Source: Dehalococcoidia bacterium
GTDB lineage: Bacteria; Chloroflexota; Dehalococcoidia; Lucifugimonadales; UBA3495
DNA length: 7,671 nt
Reading direction: 5' to 3'
Assembly (NCBI GenBank): GCA_022823105.1
Contig: JAJDXU010000028.1
Location: 1 to 7,671, forward strand
Numbering within the stretch: the first letter of the stretch is position 1; every line of letters begins with the position of its first letter. The translations under genes were made by a program, and so were the position numbers. Below the pieces are notes generated by a model. That model had not been told where the DNA came from, did no database searches, and was given only the letters and a program-made list of their open reading frames with translations. This document shows positions 1-5,585 of the stretch, one piece after another.

Positions 1-499
1 CGCCGTAGTTGGCCTGACCGCTGTTGCCGACCAGTCCCGACTCGCTGCTGAACGTGATCACGCGTCCCGAGCGCTGTTGCCGGAACAGGATGCACGCGTT
101 CTTCACCACCGTGAACGTGCCCTTGAGATGCACCGCGATCACGTCGTCCCATTCCTGCTCCGTCATGTTGAACACCATGCGGTCCCGCAGGATGCCGGCA
201 CAAGTGACCACGATATCCAGGCGTCCGAAATTATCGATGGCGGTCTGAACTATCTGCTCGCCGCCTTCCATCGTCACCACGGACTCGGTGCACGCCACCG
301 CCTTGCCGCCAGCCCCGGTGATCTCGTTCACCACCTGCTGGGCAACCGATACGTCCTCCCCGGTGCCGTCCACGTTGCCGCCCAGGTCGCAAACGACCAC
401 GCTGGCTCCTTCTTCCGCCATCAACTTGGCGACGCCCCGGCCGATTCCCCGGCCGGCGCCCGTCACGATGGCTACCTTTCCTTCCAGATTGTTGGGCAT
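1..499 (-). CDS. Short-chain dehydrogenase, MFE-2 / (3R)-hydroxyacyl-CoA dehydrogenase-like (C-terminus outside window)
   Basis: The first 166 residues of an NAD(P)-dependent SDR oxidoreductase are visible; the frame is open through base 1, so the C-terminal part is missing. The Rossmann glycine motif TGAGRGIG is at residues 13-20. An acidic CDLGG at 38-41 follows beta-2 and suggests NAD preference. CAGILRDR at 100-107 is a variant of the usual NNAG motif, with Cys for the second Asn. The catalytic Ser is S152 in FSSESG and the catalytic Tyr is Y165 in GQANYG; the catalytic Lys lies beyond the edge. The blocks DLGG, AGILRDR, VHLKGTF and GNSGQANY closely resemble the dehydrogenase domain of peroxisomal multifunctional enzyme 2 (HSD17B4), which oxidises (3R)-hydroxyacyl-CoA to 3-ketoacyl-CoA. 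It follows two MaoC-type hydratase genes after a 37-base gap, which fits that role. A FabG-like role is the alternative. The start is ATG at 497-499, with AAGGA about 11 bases upstream. Confidence 0.9.
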   Translation of the reverse strand, partial: MPNNLEGKVAIVTGAGRGIGRGVAKLMAEEGASVVVCDLGGNVDGTGEDVSVAQQVVNEITGAGGKAVACTESVVTMEGGEQIVQTAIDNFGRLDIVVTCAGILRDRMVFNMTEQEWDDVIAVHLKGTFTVVKNACILFRQQRSGRVITFSSESGLVGNSGQANYG

Positions 500-536
500 T
501 GTAAAAAGAGTCCTTTGGTCGGATGTGTCGCTTTAC

Positions 537-971
537 CTAACCGGACCGGCTCGGCAGATGTACCGTCGCCGTTCCTGGTGTCGTCTGCTGGCCTTCCGGA
601 TTTTCCAGCCAGATCGTGCAGTCCACGAGGTTTCGTTCGCCTTCCTGGTAAACGCGCGATACGTGTCCCTTGGCCGTGATGGGTTCGTCGGGATAGTCCA
701 TCCCGCGATACTGCACGGTGAGCCGGCACAGTTCGCCCGCCGGCCCGGCCCATCCGGTCACATACGCGCCCAGCATGGCGTTCTTCAACGCGCCGTGGAT
801 GATTATGTCCTTCAGCCCCGTGCCCTGGGCGAAGTTCCTGTCGTAATGGATCTCGTAAAAATCGCCGGATGCGCCGGCGTACTGGACCAGTTGGCGGGGC
901 GTGGGGTTCCGTACCTCGACGGGCAACTCCATGCCTTCGCTGACGTCTTCGAAATATACCTGGGCGGCCAT
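537..971 (-). CDS. MaoC-like (R)-specific enoyl-CoA hydratase / acyl dehydratase, hot-dog fold
   Basis: A 144-residue single hot-dog protein, the usual length for a stand-alone MaoC dehydratase. The hydratase-2 active-site loop is GDFYEIHYD at residues 36-44, with the catalytic Asp D37 and His H42 in the D-x4-H spacing. Tyr39 replaces the Asn of the classical D-x-N-P-x-H form. IIIHG at 56-60 and a later LTVQYRGM strand are also typical. The reaction would be reversible hydration of 2-enoyl-CoA to (3R)-hydroxyacyl-CoA, in the cytoplasm. It lies between an N-type MaoC gene and an SDR, so the two hot-dog proteins probably pair as a heterodimer (compare HadA/HadB or the hydratase part of MFE-2) and pass product to the SDR. 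The start is ATG at 969-971, preceded by AGAGGA about 7 bases upstream. The physiological substrate cannot be read from sequence. Confidence 0.88.
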   Translation of the reverse strand: MAAQVYFEDVSEGMELPVEVRNPTPRQLVQYAGASGDFYEIHYDRNFAQGTGLKDIIIHGALKNAMLGAYVTGWAGPAGELCRLTVQYRGMDYPDEPITAKGHVSRVYQEGERNLVDCTIWLENPEGQQTTPGTATVHLPSRSG

Positions 972-1018
972 GATGTTCCTCTTACCTGGGGGTGATCAGC
1001 ACCAGAAAATGCTGAATT

Positions 1019-1048
1019 GATCAGTAGCGAATCGATCAGTAGCGAATC
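1019..1048. repeat. Exact 15-bp tandem duplication spanning a stop codon
   Basis: GATCAGTAGCGAATC occurs twice head to tail (1019-1033 and 1034-1048). Read on the minus strand, each copy encodes Ser-Ile-Arg-Tyr-stop, so the duplication has copied the last four codons plus the TGA of the MaoC N-type gene. The second copy is in frame after the true stop. This looks like recent replication slippage. Confidence 0.9.
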
Positions 1049-1482
1049 GAAGTGCTGGTTTGCGTGGCGACGATCGCGTCGTGCTGGTTGCGGTATGTGA
1101 TCTTGATCGTGGAGATTATCATCTGCCCGATGCTGCCCGTGCGTTCACGGATGTCCTCCACCCGCGCCACCGCGGAGATCGTGTCGCCCGGCCGCACGTG
1201 TTCAAAATACTCCCAATCGCTGCCCCCGTCGAGCAGCCGCGTGAATGGTATCTCAAAGGGCAGTTCCGGACGAATGTCCCTGATCGCCCGCAGAAAAGTC
1301 GGCGGCGCGACGATCCCGCCCGTCTCCGCAGTTCCCACGGTGTACGCCGGGTTGTCGTCGCCAATCGCCTCCGCAAAGCGCGCGATGTGCCCCTGCTCGA
1401 TTGCCATGGATACGGGCTCACTTTCCACGCCGATGGACTGTTCGCGCATTTCATCGGTCAGGGTGAACGAATTGCTGGACAA
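1036..1482 (-). CDS. MaoC-type dehydratase, N-terminal-domain (FAS1-like) hot-dog protein
   Basis: A 148-residue protein of the MaoC_dehydrat_N type. The N-terminal block is LTDEMREQSIGVESEP (residues 8-23), then HIARFAEAIGDDNPAY (32-47) and APPTF (59-63). A LLDGGSDWEYFEHVRPGDTI stretch around 83-102 corresponds to the common LNGG...PGD motif. Members usually act as the non-catalytic or substrate-binding half of a heterodimeric (R)-hydratase (for example HadA with HadB); the neighbouring 537-971 gene carries the Asp/His pair and is the likely partner. I chose the TTG start at 1480-1482 because GGAG lies exactly 7 bases upstream (1490-1493). The internal ATG at 1447-1449 has no Shine-Dalgarno sequence and would cut into the family's conserved N-terminus. 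Its promoter is the TTGACA/CATAAT pair at 1550-1578. The last codons and stop lie in an exact 15-bp duplication. Confidence 0.87.
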   Translation of the reverse strand: MSSNSFTLTDEMREQSIGVESEPVSMAIEQGHIARFAEAIGDDNPAYTVGTAETGGIVAPPTFLRAIRDIRPELPFEIPFTRLLDGGSDWEYFEHVRPGDTISAVARVEDIRERTGSIGQMIISTIKITYRNQHDAIVATQTSTSIRY

Positions 1483-1489
1483 AGTAGTT

Positions 1490-1493
1490 CTCC
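1490..1493 (-). promoter_or_regulatory. Ribosome binding site that fixes a TTG start
   Basis: GGAG on the minus strand lies 7 bases before TTG at 1480-1482. No comparable site precedes the downstream ATG at 1447-1449, so TTG is the likely start of the MaoC N-type gene. Confidence 0.65.
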
Positions 1494-1549
1494 AATTAAC
1501 GTGTCGTCGGCAACGCCATTATTTCAAAGCATGATTTTTAGCAACGGGG

Positions 1550-1578
1550 ATTATGTTACGAGGCGGGGCCTGTGTCAA
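1550..1578 (-). promoter_or_regulatory. Predicted sigma-70 promoter of the MaoC-MaoC-SDR operon
   Basis: On the minus strand TTGACA (1573-1578, perfect -35) is followed by exactly 17 bases and then CATAAT (1550-1555, 5 of 6 matches to the -10 consensus). Transcription would begin near 1543, giving a leader of about 60 bases before the TTG start at 1482. The -35 box forms part of the last 20-bp repeat unit. The spacer holds a short dyad, AGGC-GGG-GCCT (1561-1571), so both elements could be regulator contacts. Assignment is by consensus match only. Confidence 0.6.
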
Positions 1579-1625
1579 GAAACTAGGGCCTGAATCATGA
1601 AACTAGCGCCTACGTCAAGAAACCA
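1566..1625. repeat. Three imperfect 20-bp tandem repeats at a promoter, candidate operator array
   Basis: Three head-to-tail units occupy 1566-1585, 1586-1605 and 1606-1625. On the minus strand the shared core is TAGTTTCTTGAC followed by two variable bases and AGGCCC. The units differ at a few positions each: the middle unit reads TTTCATGATTC, and the right-hand unit starts TGG and ends GGCGC. The period of 20 bp is close to two helical turns, which would put a bound protein on nearly the same DNA face in each unit. The left-hand unit supplies the perfect -35 box of the downstream promoter. The right-hand unit overlaps the stop codon of the 99-residue gene. Confidence 0.75.
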
Positions 1626-1914
1626 GGGAAGGAAGCAGGTACTCGGTCCACGGATCAACTATCTCCGTATCCCGGATACTGTCCACCAGTTGCGCTATCT
1701 CGGCCCCGTGCGCCGACACCAACTGATTCGGGGCCGTGTCGCCGGCCAGCGCGGTCACCGCCCTTCGCAGCCTCTCCACATACAGCACCGTTTCCTCCGT
1801 TGCCGAGTCCTTGTCCTGCCGCGCGCGGATGTTTTCCAGTCGCTCTATCCAGTCTATCTCCTGTTCTATCTTGTCAAAGTCGTCGTCGCTCGCTTGAGTC
1901 GTGATGGTGGTCAT
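1615..1914 (-). CDS. Hypothetical acidic helical protein (99 residues)
   Basis: I do not recognise this family. The 99-residue product is acidic near the N-terminus (DDDFDKIEQEIDWIERLENI, residues 10-29). It is predicted to be almost entirely helical, with heptad-like hydrophobic spacing through about residue 80 that would suit a small coiled-coil or helical-bundle protein. It has no signal peptide, membrane segment or cysteine. It is likely a real gene: the ATG at 1912-1914 has a strong GGAGGTG Shine-Dalgarno sequence (1924-1930) at 9 bases, and an extended -10 element lies upstream. Its stop codon falls within the tandem repeats before the MaoC operon. It could be cotranscribed with that operon by read-through, but the operon has its own promoter. 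No function can be assigned. Confidence 0.7.
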   Translation of the reverse strand: MTTITTQASDDDFDKIEQEIDWIERLENIRARQDKDSATEETVLYVERLRRAVTALAGDTAPNQLVSAHGAEIAQLVDSIRDTEIVDPWTEYLLPSLVS

Positions 1915-1923
1915 CGCTCAACG

Positions 1924-1930
1924 CACCTCC
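1924..1930 (-). promoter_or_regulatory. Strong Shine-Dalgarno sequence of the 99-residue gene
   Basis: GGAGGTG on the minus strand, 9 bases before ATG at 1912-1914. This is the strongest ribosome binding site in the window and the main support for that small gene being real. Confidence 0.75.
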
Positions 1931-1965
1931 GTCGCGTGTGCCCACTTGTTATGATTTATCCGGCG

Positions 1966-1974
1966 ATTTTAGCA
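1966..1974 (-). promoter_or_regulatory. Predicted extended -10 promoter in the divergent intergenic region
   Basis: On the minus strand TGCTAAAAT matches the extended -10 form TGnTATAAT with one mismatch. It lies in an AT-rich pocket of the otherwise GC-rich 154-bp gap between the divergent 99-residue gene and the metallopeptidase. No good -35 box is present, as is usual for extended -10 promoters. The start site would be near 1959, about 45 bases before the ATG. A weak plus-strand pair, TTGTTA (1946-1951) and TAGCAT (1970-1975) with an 18-base spacer, overlaps it and could serve the metallopeptidase. Confidence 0.35.
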
Positions 1975-2068
1975 TAACCTTGGTAGCACACAGTGAGCGC
2001 ACTGGCCCGATTCGCTAGCAGCGGCATCCCGCACACCCACGCTGACTTACCGCCATACCAACCCCATA

Positions 2069-3346
2069 ATGTTGCGGCTCAGAACATACGCCTGGTGCGC
2101 CCTCGCGCTGGTTCTCATTTTTTCCCGCGACTTTCGCCCGGACGCCATCGCCCTCGCCATGGCCCCCTACCAGTTCGACGTGGTGACCTGGGAGGTGGCC
2201 AACCTGCCCGACAAATGGGCGCGCCGCGTGTCGGACTTTCCCCAATGGCTGTTCGAGGATTCCGACGCAACGGCAGCGGCGGCCCGGGCCGAGCGTTTCT
2301 TTGAGATCGGCCAACGCCTGCGTTGGATCGACAGCAGGTTGATCACCCTGGACGCCGCCACGCCGTCCGACGCCCCGCCGGATCCGGAAGCCGCGAATCT
2401 GCGACGCGAACGAGACCGTCTCGCCAGAGCGCAGGCCGCCCTTCAACCGGCGGTGGAGGACACCCTGGAGTCGGCCATCGCGGACAGCCTCCAGGAACTG
2501 GGGTTCCGCGCATGGACCGGCGTGTTTCCTCCCGTGGACACCGTTTTGACCGGGTCCCCCACCTTCCTGGTGCTGTCTCCCCGAGACCGCATCCACCGCA
2601 TTGAAGGCGGGCTGATGCAAACGGGGCTGAACGGCGATCAGCGCGACCGCGTCGAGAGCCGCGTCGAAACGGAAACCGGTCAGTCTGCCCTCGTCGTCAA
2701 CACCGGCGGCCTGGCGTTATACCCATCCATCACGGCCAACCACATAGCCCTGGAACACGCCGTGGAAATCGTCGCCCACGAGTGGGTCCACCAGTGGCTG
2801 TGGTTCAGGCCTCTGGGGCGGCGTTATTTCGCGAGCCCGGAACTCACCATGCTGAACGAAACGGTGGCGACCATCGCGGGGGAAGAAATCGGCCGCCTGG
2901 CCATGGATCGGTTGAACCATGATCCCGGAAGTGCCGCCCCTGACCCCTATGACCGGTCGACTCGTGAGAACCCGTCAACCCACACTCACAACGAACCGAC
3001 CGGCGACGACGCCCGCCATTTCGACTTCCAGGCCGAAATGCGCGCCACCCGCATCATGGTGGACGCCCTTCTCGACGCCGGTGACATCCAGGGCGCCGAG
3101 ACCTACATGGAGGAGCGCCGCCGCCTTTTCGTCTCCGAGGGTTATCCCATCCGGAAACTCAACCAGGCATACTTCGCGTTCCACGGAACCTACGGCACCA
3201 CCGGGGCCGCCGGCGTCAGCGTGATCGGCGAGCAGGTGCAGGAACTCCGCCGCCGAAGCCCCTCATTGACCGAGTTCCTGCGCACCGCTGCCCAATTCAC
3301 CGGCCCAGAGGACCTCGCCCGCTATATCGACGGCAACACGCCGTAG
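2069..3346 (+). CDS. Exported HExxH zinc metallopeptidase (gluzincin-like), family unassigned
   Basis: A 425-residue protein. Residues 1-30 hold a short basic start and a hydrophobic segment (WCALALVLIF, 9-18), compatible with a signal peptide or N-terminal anchor, so the catalytic part probably lies outside the membrane. The zinc motif is HEWVH at 237-241. NETVATIAGEE follows, with E264 placed 23 residues after the second His, a spacing that fits the third zinc ligand of gluzincins such as thermolysin. A charged helical region (about 66-145) precedes the catalytic domain. A His/Asp/Thr-rich low-complexity stretch (284-320) follows it, then a helical C-terminus with LNQAYFAFHGTYG (364-376). 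The layout recalls predicted aminopeptidases of the COG4324 type, but the match is not strong enough for a name. No Shine-Dalgarno sequence precedes ATG 2069, so the start is uncertain; ATG 2159 would remove the hydrophobic segment. It stands alone between divergent and convergent neighbours. Confidence 0.8.
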   Translation: MLRLRTYAWCALALVLIFSRDFRPDAIALAMAPYQFDVVTWEVANLPDKWARRVSDFPQWLFEDSDATAAAARAERFFEIGQRLRWIDSRLITLDAATPSDAPPDPEAANLRRERDRLARAQAALQPAVEDTLESAIADSLQELGFRAWTGVFPPVDTVLTGSPTFLVLSPRDRIHRIEGGLMQTGLNGDQRDRVESRVETETGQSALVVNTGGLALYPSITANHIALEHAVEIVAHEWVHQWLWFRPLGRRYFASPELTMLNETVATIAGEEIGRLAMDRLNHDPGSAAPDPYDRSTRENPSTHTHNEPTGDDARHFDFQAEMRATRIMVDALLDAGDIQGAETYMEERRRLFVSEGYPIRKLNQAYFAFHGTYGTTGAAGVSVIGEQVQELRRRSPSLTEFLRTAAQFTGPEDLARYIDGNTP

Positions 3347-3352
3347 CGCCCG

Positions 3353-3377
3353 GCCAATCGCCGCTCCGACGGCTGGC
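3353..3377. terminator. Possible hairpin between convergent genes
   Basis: In the 37-bp gap between the metallopeptidase and the CinA-like gene, GCCA-ATC-GCCG (3353-3363) can pair with CGGC-TGGC (3370-3377) around a six-base loop. This makes an eight-pair stem with a three-base bulge. There is no T-tract on either side, so it is at best a weak or factor-assisted bidirectional terminator. Confidence 0.3.
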
Positions 3378-3383
3378 GCGACC

Positions 3384-3869
3384 TCAGGCCGCTCTGATCG
3401 CATCCTCCAGCAGCGCCAGCGCGGTGCGAGCAAACACCCACATGTTCTCTTCCCGCTCCGGGCTCCCGGTTTCCAGCGTCTGGCTCCGCTCCACCGGCCC
3501 CGCAACGCCGAAACAGGCATGGCCGTAGTTGTCGCCGTAGCGGTTGCCCGTGGGCCCGCTGGCTCCGGTTTCGGCCAGCGCCCAGGTAGTGCCCATGATC
3601 TCGCGTGACGTGCGGGCATTGAGCAGCGCGTAGTATTCGGTGCTGGCCCGGTGACCCTCCATTGCTGAGTCCGGCACCTGCAGCAATCCCTGCTGCGCCG
3701 TTCGCGTGTACACCACCGAACCGCCCACGTAGTACGCCGACGCCCCGGGTATCGACACCAGCGCAGCCGATATCAGCCCGCCGCACGACGACTCCGATAC
3801 CGCCAGCGTGTCGCCCCGCTCCTTCAGCAACGCGGCAACCGATTCCGCCAAATCGTTCAACTCACCCAT
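3384..3869 (-). CDS. CinA C-terminal-domain (PncC-like) protein, catalytic Lys missing
   Basis: A 161-residue stand-alone CinA-C domain, close to the length of E. coli PncC. PncC hydrolyses nicotinamide mononucleotide to nicotinate mononucleotide in pyridine-nucleotide salvage. Fold landmarks are present: SESSCGGLISA (25-35) for the usual AESCTGG, IPGASAYYVGG (40-50), and ETGASGPTGNRYGDNYGH (100-117) for the usual TGIAGPxGG. Two things differ. The Cys and Thr of ESCTGG are replaced by Ser-Cys, and the lysine of the YSNEAK motif is Gln59 in YTRTAQ. It therefore probably belongs to a divergent CinA-like subfamily whose activity as an amidase is doubtful. The start is ATG at 3867-3869, with AGAGGT about 7 bases upstream. 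The same frame extends to 3968, but that would overlap the 3' end of nurA and lacks support. It follows nurA by 40 bases and is probably last in the operon. Confidence 0.82.
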   Translation of the reverse strand: MGELNDLAESVAALLKERGDTLAVSESSCGGLISAALVSIPGASAYYVGGSVVYTRTAQQGLLQVPDSAMEGHRASTEYYALLNARTSREIMGTTWALAETGASGPTGNRYGDNYGHACFGVAGPVERSQTLETGSPEREENMWVFARTALALLEDAIRAA

Positions 3870-3909
3870 TATCTGACCTCTCAGTACGTGAAATTTCGCA
3901 GCCCGCCCC

Positions 3910-5139
3910 TTACAGCCAGGGCAGCCGCTTGGATACCGATTTCGCCGACTCCCAGGTCGGCATGCCATTCTGTTCCACCAGCATCAGCGCCAGTTTCCGA
4001 AATTCTTCCCGATCGCGGCCGGTGACCACGGCCTGCTCGTGCGCCTCGGAAATCGCCACCGGATAGCCGAATCCCAGCTCGCATTGCTTCGCCAGCATCG
4101 CGTGGCTCAGCGCCAGCAGCTGCGGGTCGCTGGCAACCCACGCCGGCGTCTCCACCCGGCCGATCTCCGTCCCGCTGTTCAAATAGTAGAAGTGGCTCCA
4201 TTCCTCGCCCAGCGTAAGTCCCACGGCGAACCGCGATGCCAGCCGCCCCGATTGGTACACCGGAGACCGATGGCCCGGCTCCAGCACAGCCTCAAACAAT
4301 TCCCGGTCATCGAACCCGGCGGCGCCGTCGCACTGCATCAGGTCGGAGCGCCGCGCGCTGCACCGCCGCGTGCACTCGGTGGCGTCGCTCCCGCACAGGG
4401 CCACCCGCACCGCGCCGGCCACCTCCGTCGTCTGCGGCTTGGATGTATAGGCGGCAACCACCACCGGACGGTCGGGGCGCGACGCGGCTTCCAGCCGGGC
4501 CAACGCGGGCCGCAATCGCCGGTTGATCAGGTGGTCCACCACGTAGTTGGGATAATTCCCGCGCTGCACGTCCCAGAACGCCAGCGTACCGTCCAGCAGC
4601 GCCAACACCGGATGATCTCCCGTCAGATCGTCCACCGCGTCGGCCAGCCTCTCCACTTCCCGCACCGTCCGCAGCGCGCCCAACAGTTGCCCCGAGATCA
4701 ACGTCTCGTCCAGCGACTCCTCATCGTCGGGCCGCAGATACAGGTCCGCGTCGTCGACGGCCAGGGATGGTTCGCTGAACGTCTCGCAGGCAGGTACCTC
4801 GCCGTACGTGATGACGCAGCCGCCCAGGTTGATCAGATGGCAGCGCAGCGGCAGGTGCCGGTCAACGTCGATGTGAGAACCGTCCACTGACAACGCGGTC
4901 CAGTCGTTGGGCGCGGCCTCCGGTTCCCGGCTGCCCAGCAGCCCCTCTGGCCCGGTGCGGGAGAAAACGAACGGACGCCGGCCCGACGCAGCGGTACGGT
5001 CGGCGGCCTCCGTTGGCGATATGCCCAGCGCCCGGTCCAGCGTGTCTTCGAACCGCTGGCGGCGACTGCGCCTCGAACTGGTGGCGCCGTCCATCGCCGC
5101 CATCATCTGGCGCGCAGTCTGCCCGAAGTCCAGCCCCAT
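3910..5139 (-). CDS. nurA: NurA-domain nuclease
   Basis: A 409-residue protein of the NurA family, manganese-dependent 5'-3' nucleases that in archaea work with the HerA ATPase and Mre11-Rad50 in DNA end resection. The expected active-site blocks are present in order: VDGSHIDVDRH (85-95, metal-binding D86), ALLDGTL (180-186, D183), AAYTSKP (229-235, Y231), HFYYLNSGTEIGRVE (316-330) and YPVAISEAHEQAVV (359-372, H367). An added feature is four cysteines at 249, 256, 260 and 270 (C-x6-C-x3-C-x9-C), which might bind Zn or an Fe-S cluster. No herA gene is in the window. The start is ATG at 5137-5139, giving MGLDFGQTARQM, which looks like a family N-terminus. No clear Shine-Dalgarno sequence precedes it. 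The alternative TTG at 5197-5199 would add 20 atypical residues and overlap the protease gene. It is the fourth gene of the apparent selB operon. Confidence 0.85.
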   Translation of the reverse strand: MGLDFGQTARQMMAAMDGATSSRRSRRQRFEDTLDRALGISPTEAADRTAASGRRPFVFSRTGPEGLLGSREPEAAPNDWTALSVDGSHIDVDRHLPLRCHLINLGGCVITYGEVPACETFSEPSLAVDDADLYLRPDDEESLDETLISGQLLGALRTVREVERLADAVDDLTGDHPVLALLDGTLAFWDVQRGNYPNYVVDHLINRRLRPALARLEAASRPDRPVVVAAYTSKPQTTEVAGAVRVALCGSDATECTRRCSARRSDLMQCDGAAGFDDRELFEAVLEPGHRSPVYQSGRLASRFAVGLTLGEEWSHFYYLNSGTEIGRVETPAWVASDPQLLALSHAMLAKQCELGFGYPVAISEAHEQAVVTGRDREEFRKLALMLVEQNGMPTWESAKSVSKRLPWL

Positions 5140-5192
5140 ATTGTTACCGTGGGGTTTGGTTGGGCGACCGCAACACGCCAGGCAATACGGTC

Positions 5193-5582
5193 TCAGCAAG
5201 CATCCGGCAGCTCCGTGATGGTGACCTGTCCGCCGGGCACGGCGTCAATGTTCAGGTTGTTGCCGTAGAGCAAACCCATTCCAATGAGGGGTTCGGTTCC
5301 CACATTGACCACTTCAACCTCTCTGACGCTGCCATGCCACAGAACACGAGCCAGGTAGAGTCTACCGGGGCTGCTGGAACCGTCAGCCAATGTCACCCCG
5401 ATATTGTCCGGGTCTTCGGCCAATGGCAAGTTCAGCCGATCAATAATCCACTGCGGGAGAGTCATCTCCCCGGTAGCCCCGGTGTCAATGATGCAGGCGA
5501 TGGGGATGCTTTCATCGTTGTCGTCCAGCACATTGAGAATGATGTTGGCTTCAACATCGCCATTGACAATACCGTACTGCAT
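5193..5582 (-). CDS. Retropepsin-like clan AA aspartic protease
   Basis: A 129-residue single-lobe aspartic protease, which would need to dimerise to build the two-Asp active site as retroviral proteases do. The catalytic motif is CIIDTGATGEMTLP (30-43), with D33 in D-T-G. The second signature, PLIGMGLLYGNNLNID (98-113), matches the hydrophobic-hydrophobic-Gly turn and C-terminal strand of the family. VTLADGS (63-69) sits in the flap area. It resembles the small clan AA proteases of the TIGR03698 (AF_0612) type; the substrate is unknown. There is no signal peptide, so it is cytoplasmic. Its ATG (5580-5582) directly follows the TGA of the upstream 95-residue gene, indicating translational coupling. 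By hand count 5221-5580 is about 56% GC, lower than the adjoining genes, which hints at a separate origin. Confidence 0.85.
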   Translation of the reverse strand: MQYGIVNGDVEANIILNVLDDNDESIPIACIIDTGATGEMTLPQWIIDRLNLPLAEDPDNIGVTLADGSSSPGRLYLARVLWHGSVREVEVVNVGTEPLIGMGLLYGNNLNIDAVPGGQVTITELPDAC

Positions 5583-5585
5583 TCA
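5580..5585 (-). promoter_or_regulatory. TGAATG stop/start junction (translational coupling)
   Basis: On the minus strand the stop TGA (5583-5585) of the 95-residue gene is followed with no gap by the ATG (5580-5582) of the retropepsin-like gene. No independent Shine-Dalgarno sequence is obvious, so re-initiation by the same ribosomes is likely. Confidence 0.75.

Noticed and set aside
1496..1519. Seven-codon leader reading frame (MALPTTR-stop) in the predicted 5' leader of the MaoC N-type gene
   Set aside because: No Shine-Dalgarno sequence and no run of regulatory codons, so attenuation is unsupported; chance occurrence is likely.
1566..1625. CRISPR-like or mobile-element repeat
   Set aside because: The three 20-bp units are contiguous with no spacers, are imperfect, and no cas or transposase gene is nearby; a regulatory array fits better.
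2015..2620. Minus-strand open frame of 201 codons opposite the metallopeptidase
   Set aside because: Gly/Arg/Gln-rich low-information translation, no start signal, and opposite a gene with a clear HExxH site.
4039..4890. Plus-strand open frame of 283 codons opposite nurA
   Set aside because: The antisense frame carries the conserved NurA motifs; this frame is Arg/Gln/His-rich with no recognisable motif.
5165..5192. GACCG/CGGTC inverted repeat between the retropepsin-like gene and nurA as a terminator
   Set aside because: Only five pairs around a large loop and no T-tract, so I see no good reason to split the operon here.
5193..5195. UGA after Ala-Cys at the end of the retropepsin-like protein as a selenocysteine codon
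   Set aside because: The family's expected length is already complete, and no SECIS-like hairpin is evident downstream; it is read as an ordinary stop.
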